The notes: a model not told the origin generated them from the sequence alone. A DNA stretch of 36,268 bases from an uncultured Lachnospiraceae bacterium (GCA_900549995.1 URQQ01000042.1:1-36268); one strand, 5' to 3'; positions 9,023-17,335 are shown, counted from the stretch's first letter. Translations and numbers: made by a program.

Positions 9023-9817
9023 ATGGGTGAAAATATTGTTATAACATCAGGAAAAGGCGGCGTAGGAAAAACTACAACTACCGCAAATATAGGAGTCGGC
9101 CTTGCTTCCCTTGGAAAGAGGGTAGTAGTCATCGATACGGATCTTGGACTCCGCAACCTGGATGTTGTCATGGGGCTTGAAAACAGAATTGTATATAATA
9201 TTGTAGATGTCATTGAAGGAAACTGCCGGCTGAAACAGGCACTGATCAAAGACAAACGCTATGAGAATCTATACCTTCTTCCTTCGGCACAGACGAAAGA
9301 TAAGACGGCAATTTCTCCGGAGCAGATGAAAAAACTGACTGCTCAGTTAAAAGAGGACTATGACTACATACTTCTGGACTGCCCGGCAGGAATAGAACAG
9401 GGATTCCAAAATGCCATTGCAGGTGCCGACAGAGCGATCGTCGTTACAACTCCTGAAGTATCAGCCATCCGTGATGCTGACCGGATTGTCTCACTGCTAA
9501 ACAAAGAAAACATCAAACCTCTTGAACTTGTGATCAACCGTATCCGTGTAGAACTTGTACAGAGGGGAGATATGATGTCCATTGAAGATGTGACAGAAAT
9601 ACTTCCGCCTCCGCTTCTTGGTGCAGTGCCTGACGATGAGACCGTTGTCATTGCGACCAATCAGGGAATTCCTGTAATCGGAATGGAGAACTCACTGGCA
9701 GGAGAAGCATATATGAATATCTGCCGCAGAATTACAGGAGAAGAGGTTCCTTTCCTTGATCTGACACGCAAACGCGGCTTTTTATTCCGACTTTCACATA
9801 TGCTGAAGAGCAATTAG
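9023..9817 (+). CDS. minD: Septum site-determining ATPase MinD
   Basis: Encodes 264 residues, start ATG 9023 after TAGGAGGA. The deviant Walker A motif is GKGGVGKT (10-17) with signature Lys11 and Lys16; the switch region DTDLGLRNLD and Walker B LLDCPAG follow. The C-terminus ends in an amphipathic helix (GFLFRLSHMLKSN), the membrane-targeting sequence of MinD. ATP-bound dimers attach to the inner membrane and recruit MinC; MinE, encoded 17 bases later, stimulates hydrolysis. Confidence 0.96.
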   Translation: MGENIVITSGKGGVGKTTTTANIGVGLASLGKRVVVIDTDLGLRNLDVVMGLENRIVYNIVDVIEGNCRLKQALIKDKRYENLYLLPSAQTKDKTAISPEQMKKLTAQLKEDYDYILLDCPAGIEQGFQNAIAGADRAIVVTTPEVSAIRDADRIVSLLNKENIKPLELVINRIRVELVQRGDMMSIEDVTEILPPPLLGAVPDDETVVIATNQGIPVIGMENSLAGEAYMNICRRITGEEVPFLDLTRKRGFLFRLSHMLKSN

Positions 9818-9834
9818 GAAAGGAGCTGCCAGAC

Positions 9835-10059
9835 GTGTTTGAATCAGTGAAAAAGAATCCTTCTGTGTCCGTGGCGAAAGACAGATTGAAACTGCTTGTA
9901 TCCTCCGACAGGATCTCCTGCACTCCCGATACATGGGAGAATTTAAACAGGGAGCTGTACCGGACAGTTTCAAAGTATATGGAAATCACAAAAGAAGAAT
10001 TCGATATTCAGGTTACACGTACATATATCTATATAAAACTTACAGGAGAAAAACCGTGA
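9835..10059 (+). CDS. minE: Cell division topological specificity factor MinE (short)
   Basis: Encodes 74 residues from GTG 9835, with AAAGGAG (9819-9825) nine bases upstream. SVAKDRLKLLVSSDR matches the MinD-contact helix/strand region (AKERLQIIVAERR in the classic protein), and the C-terminal half (KEEFDIQVTRTYIYIKL) matches the dimerising topological-specificity domain. It is shorter than E. coli MinE (about 88 residues). The four-base overlap of its stop with the rodA GTG start suggests coupled translation. Confidence 0.88.
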   Translation: MFESVKKNPSVSVAKDRLKLLVSSDRISCTPDTWENLNRELYRTVSKYMEITKEEFDIQVTRTYIYIKLTGEKP

Positions 10060-11177
10060 AATTAACAAAACCTTACCGCTTAAAAGATTACAAGTTCATA
10101 TTGGTTATCTGCGTGCTGGCGCTGTCAATACTTGGGGTTCTTGTTGTCGGCAGTGCAAGGCCTGCGTATCAGAACCGTCAGATCATGGGAGTTGTTCTTG
10201 GTCTCATCGCAATGACTGTCATTTCACTGCTGGATTATGACTGGCTTTTGAATATGCACTGGCTGATGTACGGGCTTAATATCTTGCTGCTCATAGCCGT
10301 GTCGGTATTCGGCCGTACAGTCAATGGTGCCAAACGATGGATTGATCTTGGTTTTACCAATATACAGCCTTCTGACATTACCAAAATACTGATGATTTTG
10401 TTCTTTGCAAAATTCTTCATGGATCATGAACTGGATATGAAGCACAGAGATCTGAAAACGATTATAAAAGCGGTAATTTTAATCCTGCCGTCTCTGGTAT
10501 TAATTTATAAACAGCCAAACCTCTCCACAACGATCTGTATCGCACTTTTATTCTGTGTACTGATTTATCTTGGAGGACTCAGTTACAAATTTATCGGAAC
10601 GACATTTGCCATTGTTATTCCGGCGGCCATTATTTTCATCAGTATTGCAATACAGCCGAATCAGCCGTTTTTGAAGGATTATCAGCAGGAACGTATTCTT
10701 GCCTGGCTGGAACCCGAAAAATATGCCAACGATACCGCATACCAGCAGGATAATTCTGTAATGGCCATTGGTTCCGGGCAGCTGAAGGGAAAAGGGCTGG
10801 ACAACAATAATACGACCTCTGTGAAAAACGGAAATTATATTTCTGAGCCTCAGACTGATTTTATTTTTGCAATTATTGGAGAAGAATTAGGATTTGTGGG
10901 TTGTTGTATTACGATAATTTTGTTATTATTAATTATAGTTCAATGCATTATAATTGGTATGAAAGCACAAAACCTTGCAGGGCAGATTATCTGCGGCGGA
11001 GTGGCCGCACTGATAGGAATTCAAAGTTTTATCAATATCAGTGTGGCTACCGGAATCTTCCCTAATACAGGTATTTCGCTGCCTTTTGTAAGTTACGGGT
11101 TAACGTCCATTGTCTGTTTCTTTATGGGCATTGGGTTCGTACTGAACGTAGGGCTGCAGCCGAAAAAATATCAATAA
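10056..11177 (+). CDS. rodA: Rod-shape SEDS glycosyltransferase RodA
   Basis: Encodes 373 residues. The frame is open far upstream into minE, but GTG 10056 is chosen because ACAGGAG (10042-10047) precedes it at 8 bases and it overlaps the minE stop by four bases. About ten membrane helices, the long extracytoplasmic loop with QPFLKDYQQERILAWLEPEK, and the SEDS signatures (SEPQTDFIFAIIGEELGFVG and the C-terminal GISLPFVSYGLTS) define an FtsW/RodA/SpoVE protein. Being in the mre-mrdA cluster, it is RodA rather than FtsW: it would polymerise lipid II together with PBP2. Confidence 0.93.
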   Translation: MKLTKPYRLKDYKFILVICVLALSILGVLVVGSARPAYQNRQIMGVVLGLIAMTVISLLDYDWLLNMHWLMYGLNILLLIAVSVFGRTVNGAKRWIDLGFTNIQPSDITKILMILFFAKFFMDHELDMKHRDLKTIIKAVILILPSLVLIYKQPNLSTTICIALLFCVLIYLGGLSYKFIGTTFAIVIPAAIIFISIAIQPNQPFLKDYQQERILAWLEPEKYANDTAYQQDNSVMAIGSGQLKGKGLDNNNTTSVKNGNYISEPQTDFIFAIIGEELGFVGCCITIILLLLIIVQCIIIGMKAQNLAGQIICGGVAALIGIQSFINISVATGIFPNTGISLPFVSYGLTSIVCFFMGIGFVLNVGLQPKKYQ

Positions 11178-11189
11178 GGAGAAAACAGG

Positions 11190-11585
11190 ATGAATATAGG
11201 GTTAATTGCACACGATTCAAAGAAAACATTAATACAGAATTTCTGTATTGCCTACCGGGGAATATTAAGCAAGAACAGCCTTTTTGCAACAGGAACAACC
11301 GGACGTCTCATTGAGGAGGTTACGAATCTGTCGATTCACAAATATCTGGCAGGACCGCTTGGGGGAATTCAGCAGCTGGGTGCACAGATTGCACAAAATG
11401 AAATGGATGCGCTTATTTTTCTCAGAGACCCTCTGAAACCAAAGCCGCATGAACCAGACGTAAATGACGTAGTACGTCTATGTGATATGCACAATATTCC
11501 GTTGGCAACAAACGTTGCAACTGCTGAGATTTTAATACTGGCGATAGACAGAGGAGATTTAGACTGGCGTGAAATGTATAAGTAA
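11190..11585 (+). CDS. mgsA: Methylglyoxal synthase homologue lacking the catalytic Asp
   Basis: Encodes 131 residues, close to the usual MgsA length without its tail. From memory of E. coli MgsA, an ungapped alignment with offset 11 places His8-Asp9 on His19-Asp20, Lys12 on Lys23, Thr34 and Thr36 in the phosphate-binding ATGTTG on Thr45/Thr47, Asp80 on Asp91, His87 on His98 and Asp90 on Asp101. The one important mismatch is Ile60 (ATT, 11367-11369) in GGIQQLG, where the catalytic base Asp71 should be. The classical reaction, dihydroxyacetone phosphate to methylglyoxal plus phosphate, may therefore be lost or changed. Strong site (AAGGAG) 12 bases after rodA. The carboxypeptidase start overlaps its last 17 bases. 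Confidence 0.82.
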   Translation: MNIGLIAHDSKKTLIQNFCIAYRGILSKNSLFATGTTGRLIEEVTNLSIHKYLAGPLGGIQQLGAQIAQNEMDALIFLRDPLKPKPHEPDVNDVVRLCDMHNIPLATNVATAEILILAIDRGDLDWREMYK

Positions 11586-12537
11586 AAAATTCAAATTTGC
11601 ATGCTGCATCCTTTTATCCGGAATTCTTTTCTCCGGCTGTGCAGTACCGGAAGCATCCGTTATCCCATATGAGACAGAGAATTATAATAAGAGTCTTTAT
11701 AGAGGGAGCCTGTTTGCTTCTGATCTGTGTGTATCAAAGGACAATCTTGAGCTGAATGGCTACCAGACAGACGCCACGCTTCATGCAGCGGCGCTGTTCG
11801 GCGTAAATCAGCAGCAGGTTTACTATGCATATAATATCCACGAAAGATTATATCCGGCAAGTACAACGAAGATACTGACAGCATTGATTGCGCTGAAATA
11901 TGGTGATTTATCCGATGTCGTAACTGTCAGTTCACATGCAACAACGGAATTGGATCCGGAATCTTCTGTTGCGGGTCTCAAAGAAGGCGACCAGATTACA
12001 ATGGAAGGGCTTCTGTACGGGCTTCTTCTTGCTTCCGGCAATGACAGTGCCGTGGCAATTGCAGAACATATCTCAGGCAGTGTGGAAGCATTCGTTGATC
12101 TGATGAATCAGGAAGCCAGAAATCTTGGCGCTACAAATTCACATTTTGTAAATCCTCATGGTCTTCAGGACCCTGATCATTATACAACAGCTTATGACTT
12201 ATACCTTATGTTTAATGAAGCAATTAAGGATGAACGTTTTTTGAATATCGTTGAGGCAGCATCTTATTCAACTGTAATTACCGGTGCTGACGGCAGCGGA
12301 AGAAGTGTCACATGGATACCGACAAATTATTACGCGAAAGGAATTGCTGTTATGCCAGGCAATGTGACAATTGCCGGCGGTAAGACCGGAACAACAGACG
12401 AGGCAGGCTCTTGTCTGGTTCTTCTCTCCAGAGATGCACAAAATAACCCATACATATCCATTGTCATGGGGGGAAGCACAAAAACCGTTCTTTATAATGA
12501 TATGACCGCTTTAATCAACGCTTTGCCCGCTGATTAA
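11569..12537 (+). CDS. D-alanyl-D-alanine carboxypeptidase (S11 family), probable lipoprotein
   Basis: Encodes 322 residues from GTG 11569, with GAGGAG (11551-11556) 12 bases upstream inside mgsA. The N-terminus is basic and hydrophobic and ends Leu20-Phe-Ser-Gly-Cys24, a lipobox-like sequence with Phe at the -3 position. The penicillin-binding motifs are Ser98-Thr-Thr-Lys101, Ser156-Gly-Asn158 and Lys272-Thr-Gly. It would remove the terminal D-Ala from peptidoglycan stem peptides on the outer face of the membrane. It lacks the beta-rich C-terminal domain and amphipathic anchor of classic DacA/DacF enzymes; the lipid anchor would replace it. Last gene of the cluster, followed by a hairpin terminator. 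Confidence 0.9.
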   Translation: MKCISKKFKFACCILLSGILFSGCAVPEASVIPYETENYNKSLYRGSLFASDLCVSKDNLELNGYQTDATLHAAALFGVNQQQVYYAYNIHERLYPASTTKILTALIALKYGDLSDVVTVSSHATTELDPESSVAGLKEGDQITMEGLLYGLLLASGNDSAVAIAEHISGSVEAFVDLMNQEARNLGATNSHFVNPHGLQDPDHYTTAYDLYLMFNEAIKDERFLNIVEAASYSTVITGADGSGRSVTWIPTNYYAKGIAVMPGNVTIAGGKTGTTDEAGSCLVLLSRDAQNNPYISIVMGGSTKTVLYNDMTALINALPAD

Positions 12538-12553
12538 AATGATGAAATAAAAT

Positions 12554-12595
12554 AAAGAGGGGTATCTTGCTTTTTCAGACAGATACTCCTCTTTT
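12554..12595. terminator. Bidirectional intrinsic terminator
   Basis: A 14-bp stem (12554-12567 with 12581-12594, one G-T wobble) encloses a 13-base loop. A run of A on the left and of T on the right lets it work on both strands. It lies between the convergent carboxypeptidase gene (plus) and the DUF378 gene (minus). Confidence 0.85.
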
Positions 12596-12650
12596 CCTAT
12601 GATATAGAAACTATTATGCAGTTCAGGTATATAAATACTGTCCACAGGAG

Positions 12651-12854
12651 CTATTCGGACATTTTTCCTATACGGCCGTACAGGCTGATCAGGTAAAGAC
12701 CGCATAATCCTACGAGGGTATATACGATCCTGGATATCCAGGTCAGGTTCCCAAACAGGAATGCAACTAAATCAAAACGAAAGATACCAACTAAGAGCCA
12801 ATTAATTGCGCCGATAATCACAATTGTGAGCGCAGTGTTGTCAAACCATTTCAT
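12651..12854 (-). CDS. DUF378 family small membrane protein
   Basis: Encodes 67 residues on the minus strand from an ATG at 12854, with AGGAGG (12862-12867 on the plus strand as CCTCCT) just upstream. Two membrane helices flank a short loop: residues about 8-25 (LTIVIIGAINWLLVGIF) and 38-58 (WISRIVYTLVGLCGLYLIS). The pattern Gly-Ala-Ile-Asn-Trp-Leu-Leu-Val-Gly and FDLVAFLFG is diagnostic of DUF378 (YuzA-like) proteins, which have no established function. It stands alone between a convergent terminator and a divergent radical SAM gene. Confidence 0.88.
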   Translation of the reverse strand: MKWFDNTALTIVIIGAINWLLVGIFRFDLVAFLFGNLTWISRIVYTLVGLCGLYLISLYGRIGKMSE

Positions 12855-12884
12855 GCTATTTCCTCCTTTTTAATATCTAAGCTT

Positions 12885-12914
12885 ATTATTACCTGAATAG
12901 GTGGAAATATACAA
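12885..12914 (-). promoter_or_regulatory. Candidate promoter of the DUF378 gene
   Basis: Read on the minus strand, TTGTAT (12914-12909) and AATAAT (12890-12885) are 18 bases apart and lie 31-60 bases upstream of the ATG. The match is moderate and the site overlaps the leader of the divergent radical SAM gene. Confidence 0.3.
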
Positions 12915-12936
12915 ACTGAAAGGAAAAAAAAAGCAG

Positions 12937-13890
12937 ATGCCGCAAAAAATGGAACATTCGCCATATTACCAATATTCGGATTATTTATTTGAAACTTACG
13001 GTGAGAAAGTATATAAACTTCCTGTAAACCTTCCTCTTACATGTCCAAACCGCATTCACAGTTCTGGATGTGCGTTTTGTGCAGAATCAGGCACTGGATT
13101 TGAAGCGATGTCATCACAGATTTCCGTAACCCGGCAGCTGGAGGATACAAAAGAACATATACGTAAAAAGTATAAAGCCAGAAAATATATTGCTTATTTT
13201 CAAAATTATACAAATACATTTCTTCCGCTCTCTGACTTTGAATCCTATGTCGAAGAAGCCGCAAATGTACCGGATATTGTGGAAATCGATATTTCTACCC
13301 GTCCGGACTGCATTTCAGAGAACTACCTCGACATACTGAAAGAGATACAGAAATCCAGGAATGTAAATATAACGATAGAGCTGGGACTGCAGACAGCAAA
13401 CTATCATACCTTGGAGAAATGGAACCGAGGACATGGACTTGCCGAATTTATCGATGCCGTTCTCACGATCCAGCCATACCATTTTCCCGTCTGCACTCAT
13501 GTAATTCTCAATCTTCCAGGAGATACTCTCCTGGATGTACAGGAAACCGCTAAAATTCTTTCAGCGTTACATGTAAAAATGGTAAAACTCCATTCCCTGT
13601 ACATCGCTAAAAACACAATATTGTGCGATGCATATGAAAATGGTACAATAACTATATGTTCCAAAGAAGAATATCTGCAGCGCGCCGCACAATTTCTGGC
13701 CTATCTTGATCCTGAGATTGTGGTAGAGCGTCTGTTCAGCCGTATTCCGGAAAATGACGCAGTCTTCTCTAACTGGGGAACCAGCTGGTGGAAACTCAAA
13801 GATGAGCTGCTTGCCTATCTGGAGTCCAATCAGATATGGCAGGGCAGCAATTATCATTACCTTGGCGGTTCTGCTTTGAACAAATTATAA
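12937..13890 (+). CDS. Radical SAM protein, TIGR01212/YhcC family
   Basis: Encodes 317 residues from ATG 12937, preceded by AAAGGA about 12 bases upstream; GTG 12901 is in frame but has no ribosome binding site. The FYLF-like N-terminus (YYQYSDYLFETYGEKVYKLPV) is followed by the cluster-binding cysteines in TCPNRIHSSGCAFC (C-x8-C-x2-C), which is the TIGR01212 arrangement rather than the common CxxxCxxC. Further family blocks are YIAYFQNYTNT, EIDISTRPDC and ELGLQTANYHTL. These proteins bind a 4Fe-4S cluster and S-adenosylmethionine; I know of no firmly established substrate. A 15-base gap separates it from the HlyD-like gene. Confidence 0.88.
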   Translation: MPQKMEHSPYYQYSDYLFETYGEKVYKLPVNLPLTCPNRIHSSGCAFCAESGTGFEAMSSQISVTRQLEDTKEHIRKKYKARKYIAYFQNYTNTFLPLSDFESYVEEAANVPDIVEIDISTRPDCISENYLDILKEIQKSRNVNITIELGLQTANYHTLEKWNRGHGLAEFIDAVLTIQPYHFPVCTHVILNLPGDTLLDVQETAKILSALHVKMVKLHSLYIAKNTILCDAYENGTITICSKEEYLQRAAQFLAYLDPEIVVERLFSRIPENDAVFSNWGTSWWKLKDELLAYLESNQIWQGSNYHYLGGSALNKL

Positions 13891-13905
13891 CAGGAGGCTT
13901 TTAAT

Positions 13906-15297
13906 TTGGCATCAAAAAACAATACTTCCAACATACGTTTATATAGAAAAAAATGGCAGTTTAACATTGGGGTAGCAATCTTCGGCATTATATTTCTTTA
14001 TCTGATTTTCACTGTCTTTGCCTATCTTACAGCAAATCATGTAACACCCTATGAAGTCCGTGAGGGTTCCATTTTGAAAGATAATGCATATACCGGCATC
14101 GTAATTCGAAAAGAAACAGTGGTAAATGCAGATACTTCCGGATATGTCAATTACTACGTTGCAGAAGGCAGTAAAGTGGGAGCTGGGGACAATTTATATA
14201 CGATGTCTTCTGAAAAACTTTCCCTGGATCCTGCCGTCTCAGAAGGAAATGAGAAAGCATTGTCTGCCGAGATGCAGGAGTCACTGATTCTGGATATTCA
14301 GAAATTCAATGAAGGATTTAATCCTCAGAGATACGGAGACACCTATTCCCTGAAAGAAGAAATCAAAAATGCAGTAGAAGGAACATCCAACCAGACACGC
14401 CTGGATCAGCTGAATTCTGTGATTTCATCGGATGAATCCGGGGATGTGGCACTTGGACAAACTACACAGGATGGAATTGTGATCTATTCCACAGACGGTT
14501 TTGAGGGCCTGACACAGGAGACAGTAACTGAAAAATCCCTGAATAAAGAGAATTATAAAAAAAATGATCTGAAAAATAATCAGAAACTGGCCGCCGGCGA
14601 TCCGGTCTATAAGCTTATTACGAGCGAAAACTGGTCTGTCATTGTGAATCTGTCCGAGGAATCTGCAAAACAGATGACAGATTTAAAAGATGTAAAAGTA
14701 AAATTTCTGAAAGACAACGAAACCAACTGGGCTTCATTCTCGATATTGAAAAAAGGAAAAAACTATTTCGGCTGCCTTTCATTTACGGATTCAATGATCC
14801 GTTACGCCTCTGAACGTTTTCTGGATGTCGAACTGATCATTCAGGATGAAAGCGGACTGAAAATTCCAAAATCTGCGGAGACAAAGAAATCTTTTTATGT
14901 CGTACCGGAAGATTATATTACCCAGGGGGGCGATCTAAAAGAAGATGGTGTTCTCTTAAAGCCAAAGAAGCGCAGCAGCGGAGACACACCCGAGTTTGTC
15001 CAGACTGAAATCTATTTTAAGAAGGATGGTAAAGTATACCTGGATCCCAACGCATTTGAAGAAGATTCCGTGCTTGCAAAGCCTGATTCAGAAGAAACAC
15101 TGTCACTGAATGAGACAGAGGATCTCAAAGGTGTGTACAGTATCAACAAAGGCTATGCTGTATTTAAACAGATTAAAATTCTATGTGAAAGTGACGAATA
15201 TTATATCGTGGAAGAAGGCAATGCTTACGGCCTTTCCAATTATGACCGCATTGCGCTGGATGGAAGCAAAGTGCATGAAAATGAAGTCGTATTTTAG
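13906..15297 (+). CDS. HlyD-like single-pass membrane protein of the sepF locus
   Basis: Encodes 463 residues from TTG 13906, with CAGGAGG (13891-13897) at 8 bases. A short basic N-terminus is followed by one membrane helix (about 18-38) and a large extracytoplasmic part. VVNADTSGYVNYYVAEGSKVGAGDNLYTM (in parts) is a biotinyl-lipoyl-like half-motif of HlyD-family adaptor proteins, and an SH3/beta-barrel-like region follows. Such proteins normally bridge an exporter to an outer membrane or cell wall, but no transporter gene is nearby. Instead it sits directly before yggS-sepF-ylmH, in conserved division surroundings. A role in septal envelope assembly is inference from position only. Confidence 0.75.
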   Translation: MASKNNTSNIRLYRKKWQFNIGVAIFGIIFLYLIFTVFAYLTANHVTPYEVREGSILKDNAYTGIVIRKETVVNADTSGYVNYYVAEGSKVGAGDNLYTMSSEKLSLDPAVSEGNEKALSAEMQESLILDIQKFNEGFNPQRYGDTYSLKEEIKNAVEGTSNQTRLDQLNSVISSDESGDVALGQTTQDGIVIYSTDGFEGLTQETVTEKSLNKENYKKNDLKNNQKLAAGDPVYKLITSENWSVIVNLSEESAKQMTDLKDVKVKFLKDNETNWASFSILKKGKNYFGCLSFTDSMIRYASERFLDVELIIQDESGLKIPKSAETKKSFYVVPEDYITQGGDLKEDGVLLKPKKRSSGDTPEFVQTEIYFKKDGKVYLDPNAFEEDSVLAKPDSEETLSLNETEDLKGVYSINKGYAVFKQIKILCESDEYYIVEEGNAYGLSNYDRIALDGSKVHENEVVF

Positions 15298-15336
15298 AAT
15301 TTCAAATGGAATCAAACGATAAAAGGAGGAAGAAGA

Positions 15337-16008
15337 ATGTTAGAAGAGAATATTAGAAAGGCCTGTGAAAAATCGGGCCGCAGAAGGGAAGATATCACCC
15401 TGATTGCAGTCAGCAAGACGAAACCGGTCTCCATGCTGCAGGAAATATACGATGAGAATATCCGGGATTTCGGCGAAAATAAAGTACAGGAACTGGCTGA
15501 TAAGTATGAGGTACTTCCAAGGGATATCCGCTGGCATATGATTGGACACCTTCAGCGTAACAAGGTGAAATATATTGTTGATAAAGTGGAACTGATTCAT
15601 TCGGTAGATTCCTTAAGGCTTGCAGAGACCATTGAGCAGGAGGCAGCTAAAAAAGGAGTGGATGTCAACATTCTGGTCGAGGTAAATGTTGCAAAAGAAG
15701 AAAGCAAATTTGGAATTATGCCGGAAGATACCCTTGAGACTGTTCAGGCCATCGCTGCTTTAAAACATGTACATATACAAGGACTCATGACAATCGCGCC
15801 ATATGTAGATGATCCTGAGGAGAATCGTCCGTATTTTGAGAAATTACATAAATTATCTGTTGACATTGCAGATAAAAAAGTTAATAATGTTAATATGAGT
15901 ATTCTTTCAATGGGTATGACGAACGATTATCAGGTTGCAATTGAAGCCGGAGCTACTATAGTCCGTGTCGGAACTGGTATCTTCGGTGAAAGAAATTACA
16001 ATTTATAA
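15337..16008 (+). CDS. yggS: YggS/PLPBP family pyridoxal phosphate homeostasis protein
   Basis: Encodes 223 residues from ATG 15337 with AAAAGGAGG upstream. The PLP lysine is Lys27 in LIAVSKTK; other family blocks are DFGENKVQEL, WHMIGHLQRNK, HSVDS, MTIAPY and LSMGMTNDY, with the phosphate-binding AGATIVRVGTGIFG near the C-terminus. It carries pyridoxal phosphate on a TIM-barrel without known catalytic activity and acts in vitamin B6 homeostasis. It is the YlmE of the Bacillus ylm operon, 12 bases before sepF. Confidence 0.95.
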   Translation: MLEENIRKACEKSGRRREDITLIAVSKTKPVSMLQEIYDENIRDFGENKVQELADKYEVLPRDIRWHMIGHLQRNKVKYIVDKVELIHSVDSLRLAETIEQEAAKKGVDVNILVEVNVAKEESKFGIMPEDTLETVQAIAALKHVHIQGLMTIAPYVDDPEENRPYFEKLHKLSVDIADKKVNNVNMSILSMGMTNDYQVAIEAGATIVRVGTGIFGERNYNL

Positions 16009-16020
16009 GGAGAGTAACAA

Positions 16021-16569
16021 ATGGGAGTATTAGATAAGTTTTTAGATATTATGAAGCTGAGTGATGATGAGGACTACGATGATGATGACTTTTTTGATGA
16101 AGAATATGATGACTATGAAGACAAGCCTTCAAAGAAATCTTCATTGAAAAAAGAAAAAGTACTGGATGATGATTTTGATGTTGATACAGATACGAAATCA
16201 AAGGCGACACACGCACCAGCAGCTAACAGCAAAGTAACTCCGATGCGTCAGCCGGCTGCAAGAAGAGGGGTTGCTCCGAACATGGAAGTCTGTGTTGTAA
16301 AACCTACTTCCGTTGACGATTCCCGTGAAATTACTGAAACTCTTCTGAGTGGACGTACTGTAATTCTAAATCTTGAAGGGCTGGATCTCGAAATTGCGCA
16401 GAGAATTATTGATTTTACATCCGGCGGCACTTTTGCAATCAACGGTAATCTACAGAAGATTTCTAATTACATATTCCTCGTTACACCAACGAATGTTGAG
16501 ATATCCGGGGATTTACAGGATCTTCTGAATACATCTTCCTTTGATGTACCGATAAAAAACAGATATTAG
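16021..16569 (+). CDS. sepF: Cell division protein SepF
   Basis: Encodes 182 residues. The N-terminal MGVLDKFLDIMKL is an amphipathic membrane-binding helix; an acidic linker follows (about 15-80, many Asp and Glu) and the SepF core (DUF552) spans about 88-172 with VVKPTSVDDSREI, LLSGRTVILNLEG and IDFTSGGTFAINGNLQKIS. SepF bundles FtsZ filaments at the septum and anchors the Z ring to the membrane. Strong site AAGGAG before ATG 16021; 10 bases separate it from ylmH. Confidence 0.96.
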   Translation: MGVLDKFLDIMKLSDDEDYDDDDFFDEEYDDYEDKPSKKSSLKKEKVLDDDFDVDTDTKSKATHAPAANSKVTPMRQPAARRGVAPNMEVCVVKPTSVDDSREITETLLSGRTVILNLEGLDLEIAQRIIDFTSGGTFAINGNLQKISNYIFLVTPTNVEISGDLQDLLNTSSFDVPIKNRY

Positions 16570-16579
16570 GACAGGCATT

Positions 16580-17335
16580 ATGCAAAAAGATGAAATCATA
16601 TTGATGAAGCGGCTGAAAGAATTATCGGCTGCAGCATATCAAAGAGACATTGTCACTTTTTCTGATTTTTTAAATTTAAATGAATTAAATATATTACATA
16701 CGCTTCCGGCAGATATGCTTTCCTCAAAATATATCTGTTTTGGAGGGTATGAGTATTCCGAGCGTCAGATGGCTGCATTTATCCCTGATGCTCTTTCTTA
16801 TGGGTATAGATATCCGATCTCGATCGTCAGGATTTCCCCTCTGAATTGCAGGTTTGCAGAGCAGCTCAGCCACCGGGACTATCTCGGTGCCGTCCTGAAT
16901 CTGGGTCTGGAACGCTGTAAAACCGGCGATATCCTTGTATTCGAAGACTCTGCAGTAATTTTCTGCCACGACTCTATCGCTGGATATCTGGCGGAGAATC
17001 TGACACGTATCCGCCATACATCGGTGACTGCCAAAAAGATCGAGGAATCTGATTTTCAATATATGCCTAAATTTGAGGAGATCAAGGGAAGCATTGCCTC
17101 TGTAAGGCTCGATGCCCTGCTTTCTCTTGCGTTTGGAAGTTCCCGCAGTAAGCTGACTTCCTATATAGAGAACGGCAAAGTATTCGTCAATGGCCGTCTG
17201 ATCACATCCAATGGATACCAGGTACATGACAATGACATTATCTCCGTCAGAGGATTGGGGCGTTTCCTCTATGACGGCATGCTTTCTCAGACCAAAAAAG
17301 GTCGCTATTATGTGACAATCCGCAAGTATATTTAA
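16580..17335 (+). CDS. ylmH: YlmH-family S4-domain RNA-binding protein
   Basis: Encodes 251 residues. The N-terminal two thirds match the YlmH/PSRP-like fold (FGGYEYSERQMAAFIPD, HRDYLGAVLNLGLERCKTGDI), and the C-terminal S4 domain (about 180-250) has SVRLDALLSLAFGSSRSKL and VFVNGRLITSNGYQV. YlmH has been reported to bind ribosomes and act in rescue of stalled nascent chains in Bacillus; the S4 fold here is complete. It follows sepF as in the Bacillus ylm operon, though ylmG and divIVA are missing from this order. Confidence 0.92.
   Translation: MQKDEIILMKRLKELSAAAYQRDIVTFSDFLNLNELNILHTLPADMLSSKYICFGGYEYSERQMAAFIPDALSYGYRYPISIVRISPLNCRFAEQLSHRDYLGAVLNLGLERCKTGDILVFEDSAVIFCHDSIAGYLAENLTRIRHTSVTAKKIEESDFQYMPKFEEIKGSIASVRLDALLSLAFGSSRSKLTSYIENGKVFVNGRLITSNGYQVHDNDIISVRGLGRFLYDGMLSQTKKGRYYVTIRKYI

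Noticed and set aside
9933..10055. Upstream extension of rodA
   Set aside because: The extra residues overlap minE out of frame and are hydrophilic; GTG 10056 overlaps the minE stop and has ACAGGAG upstream.
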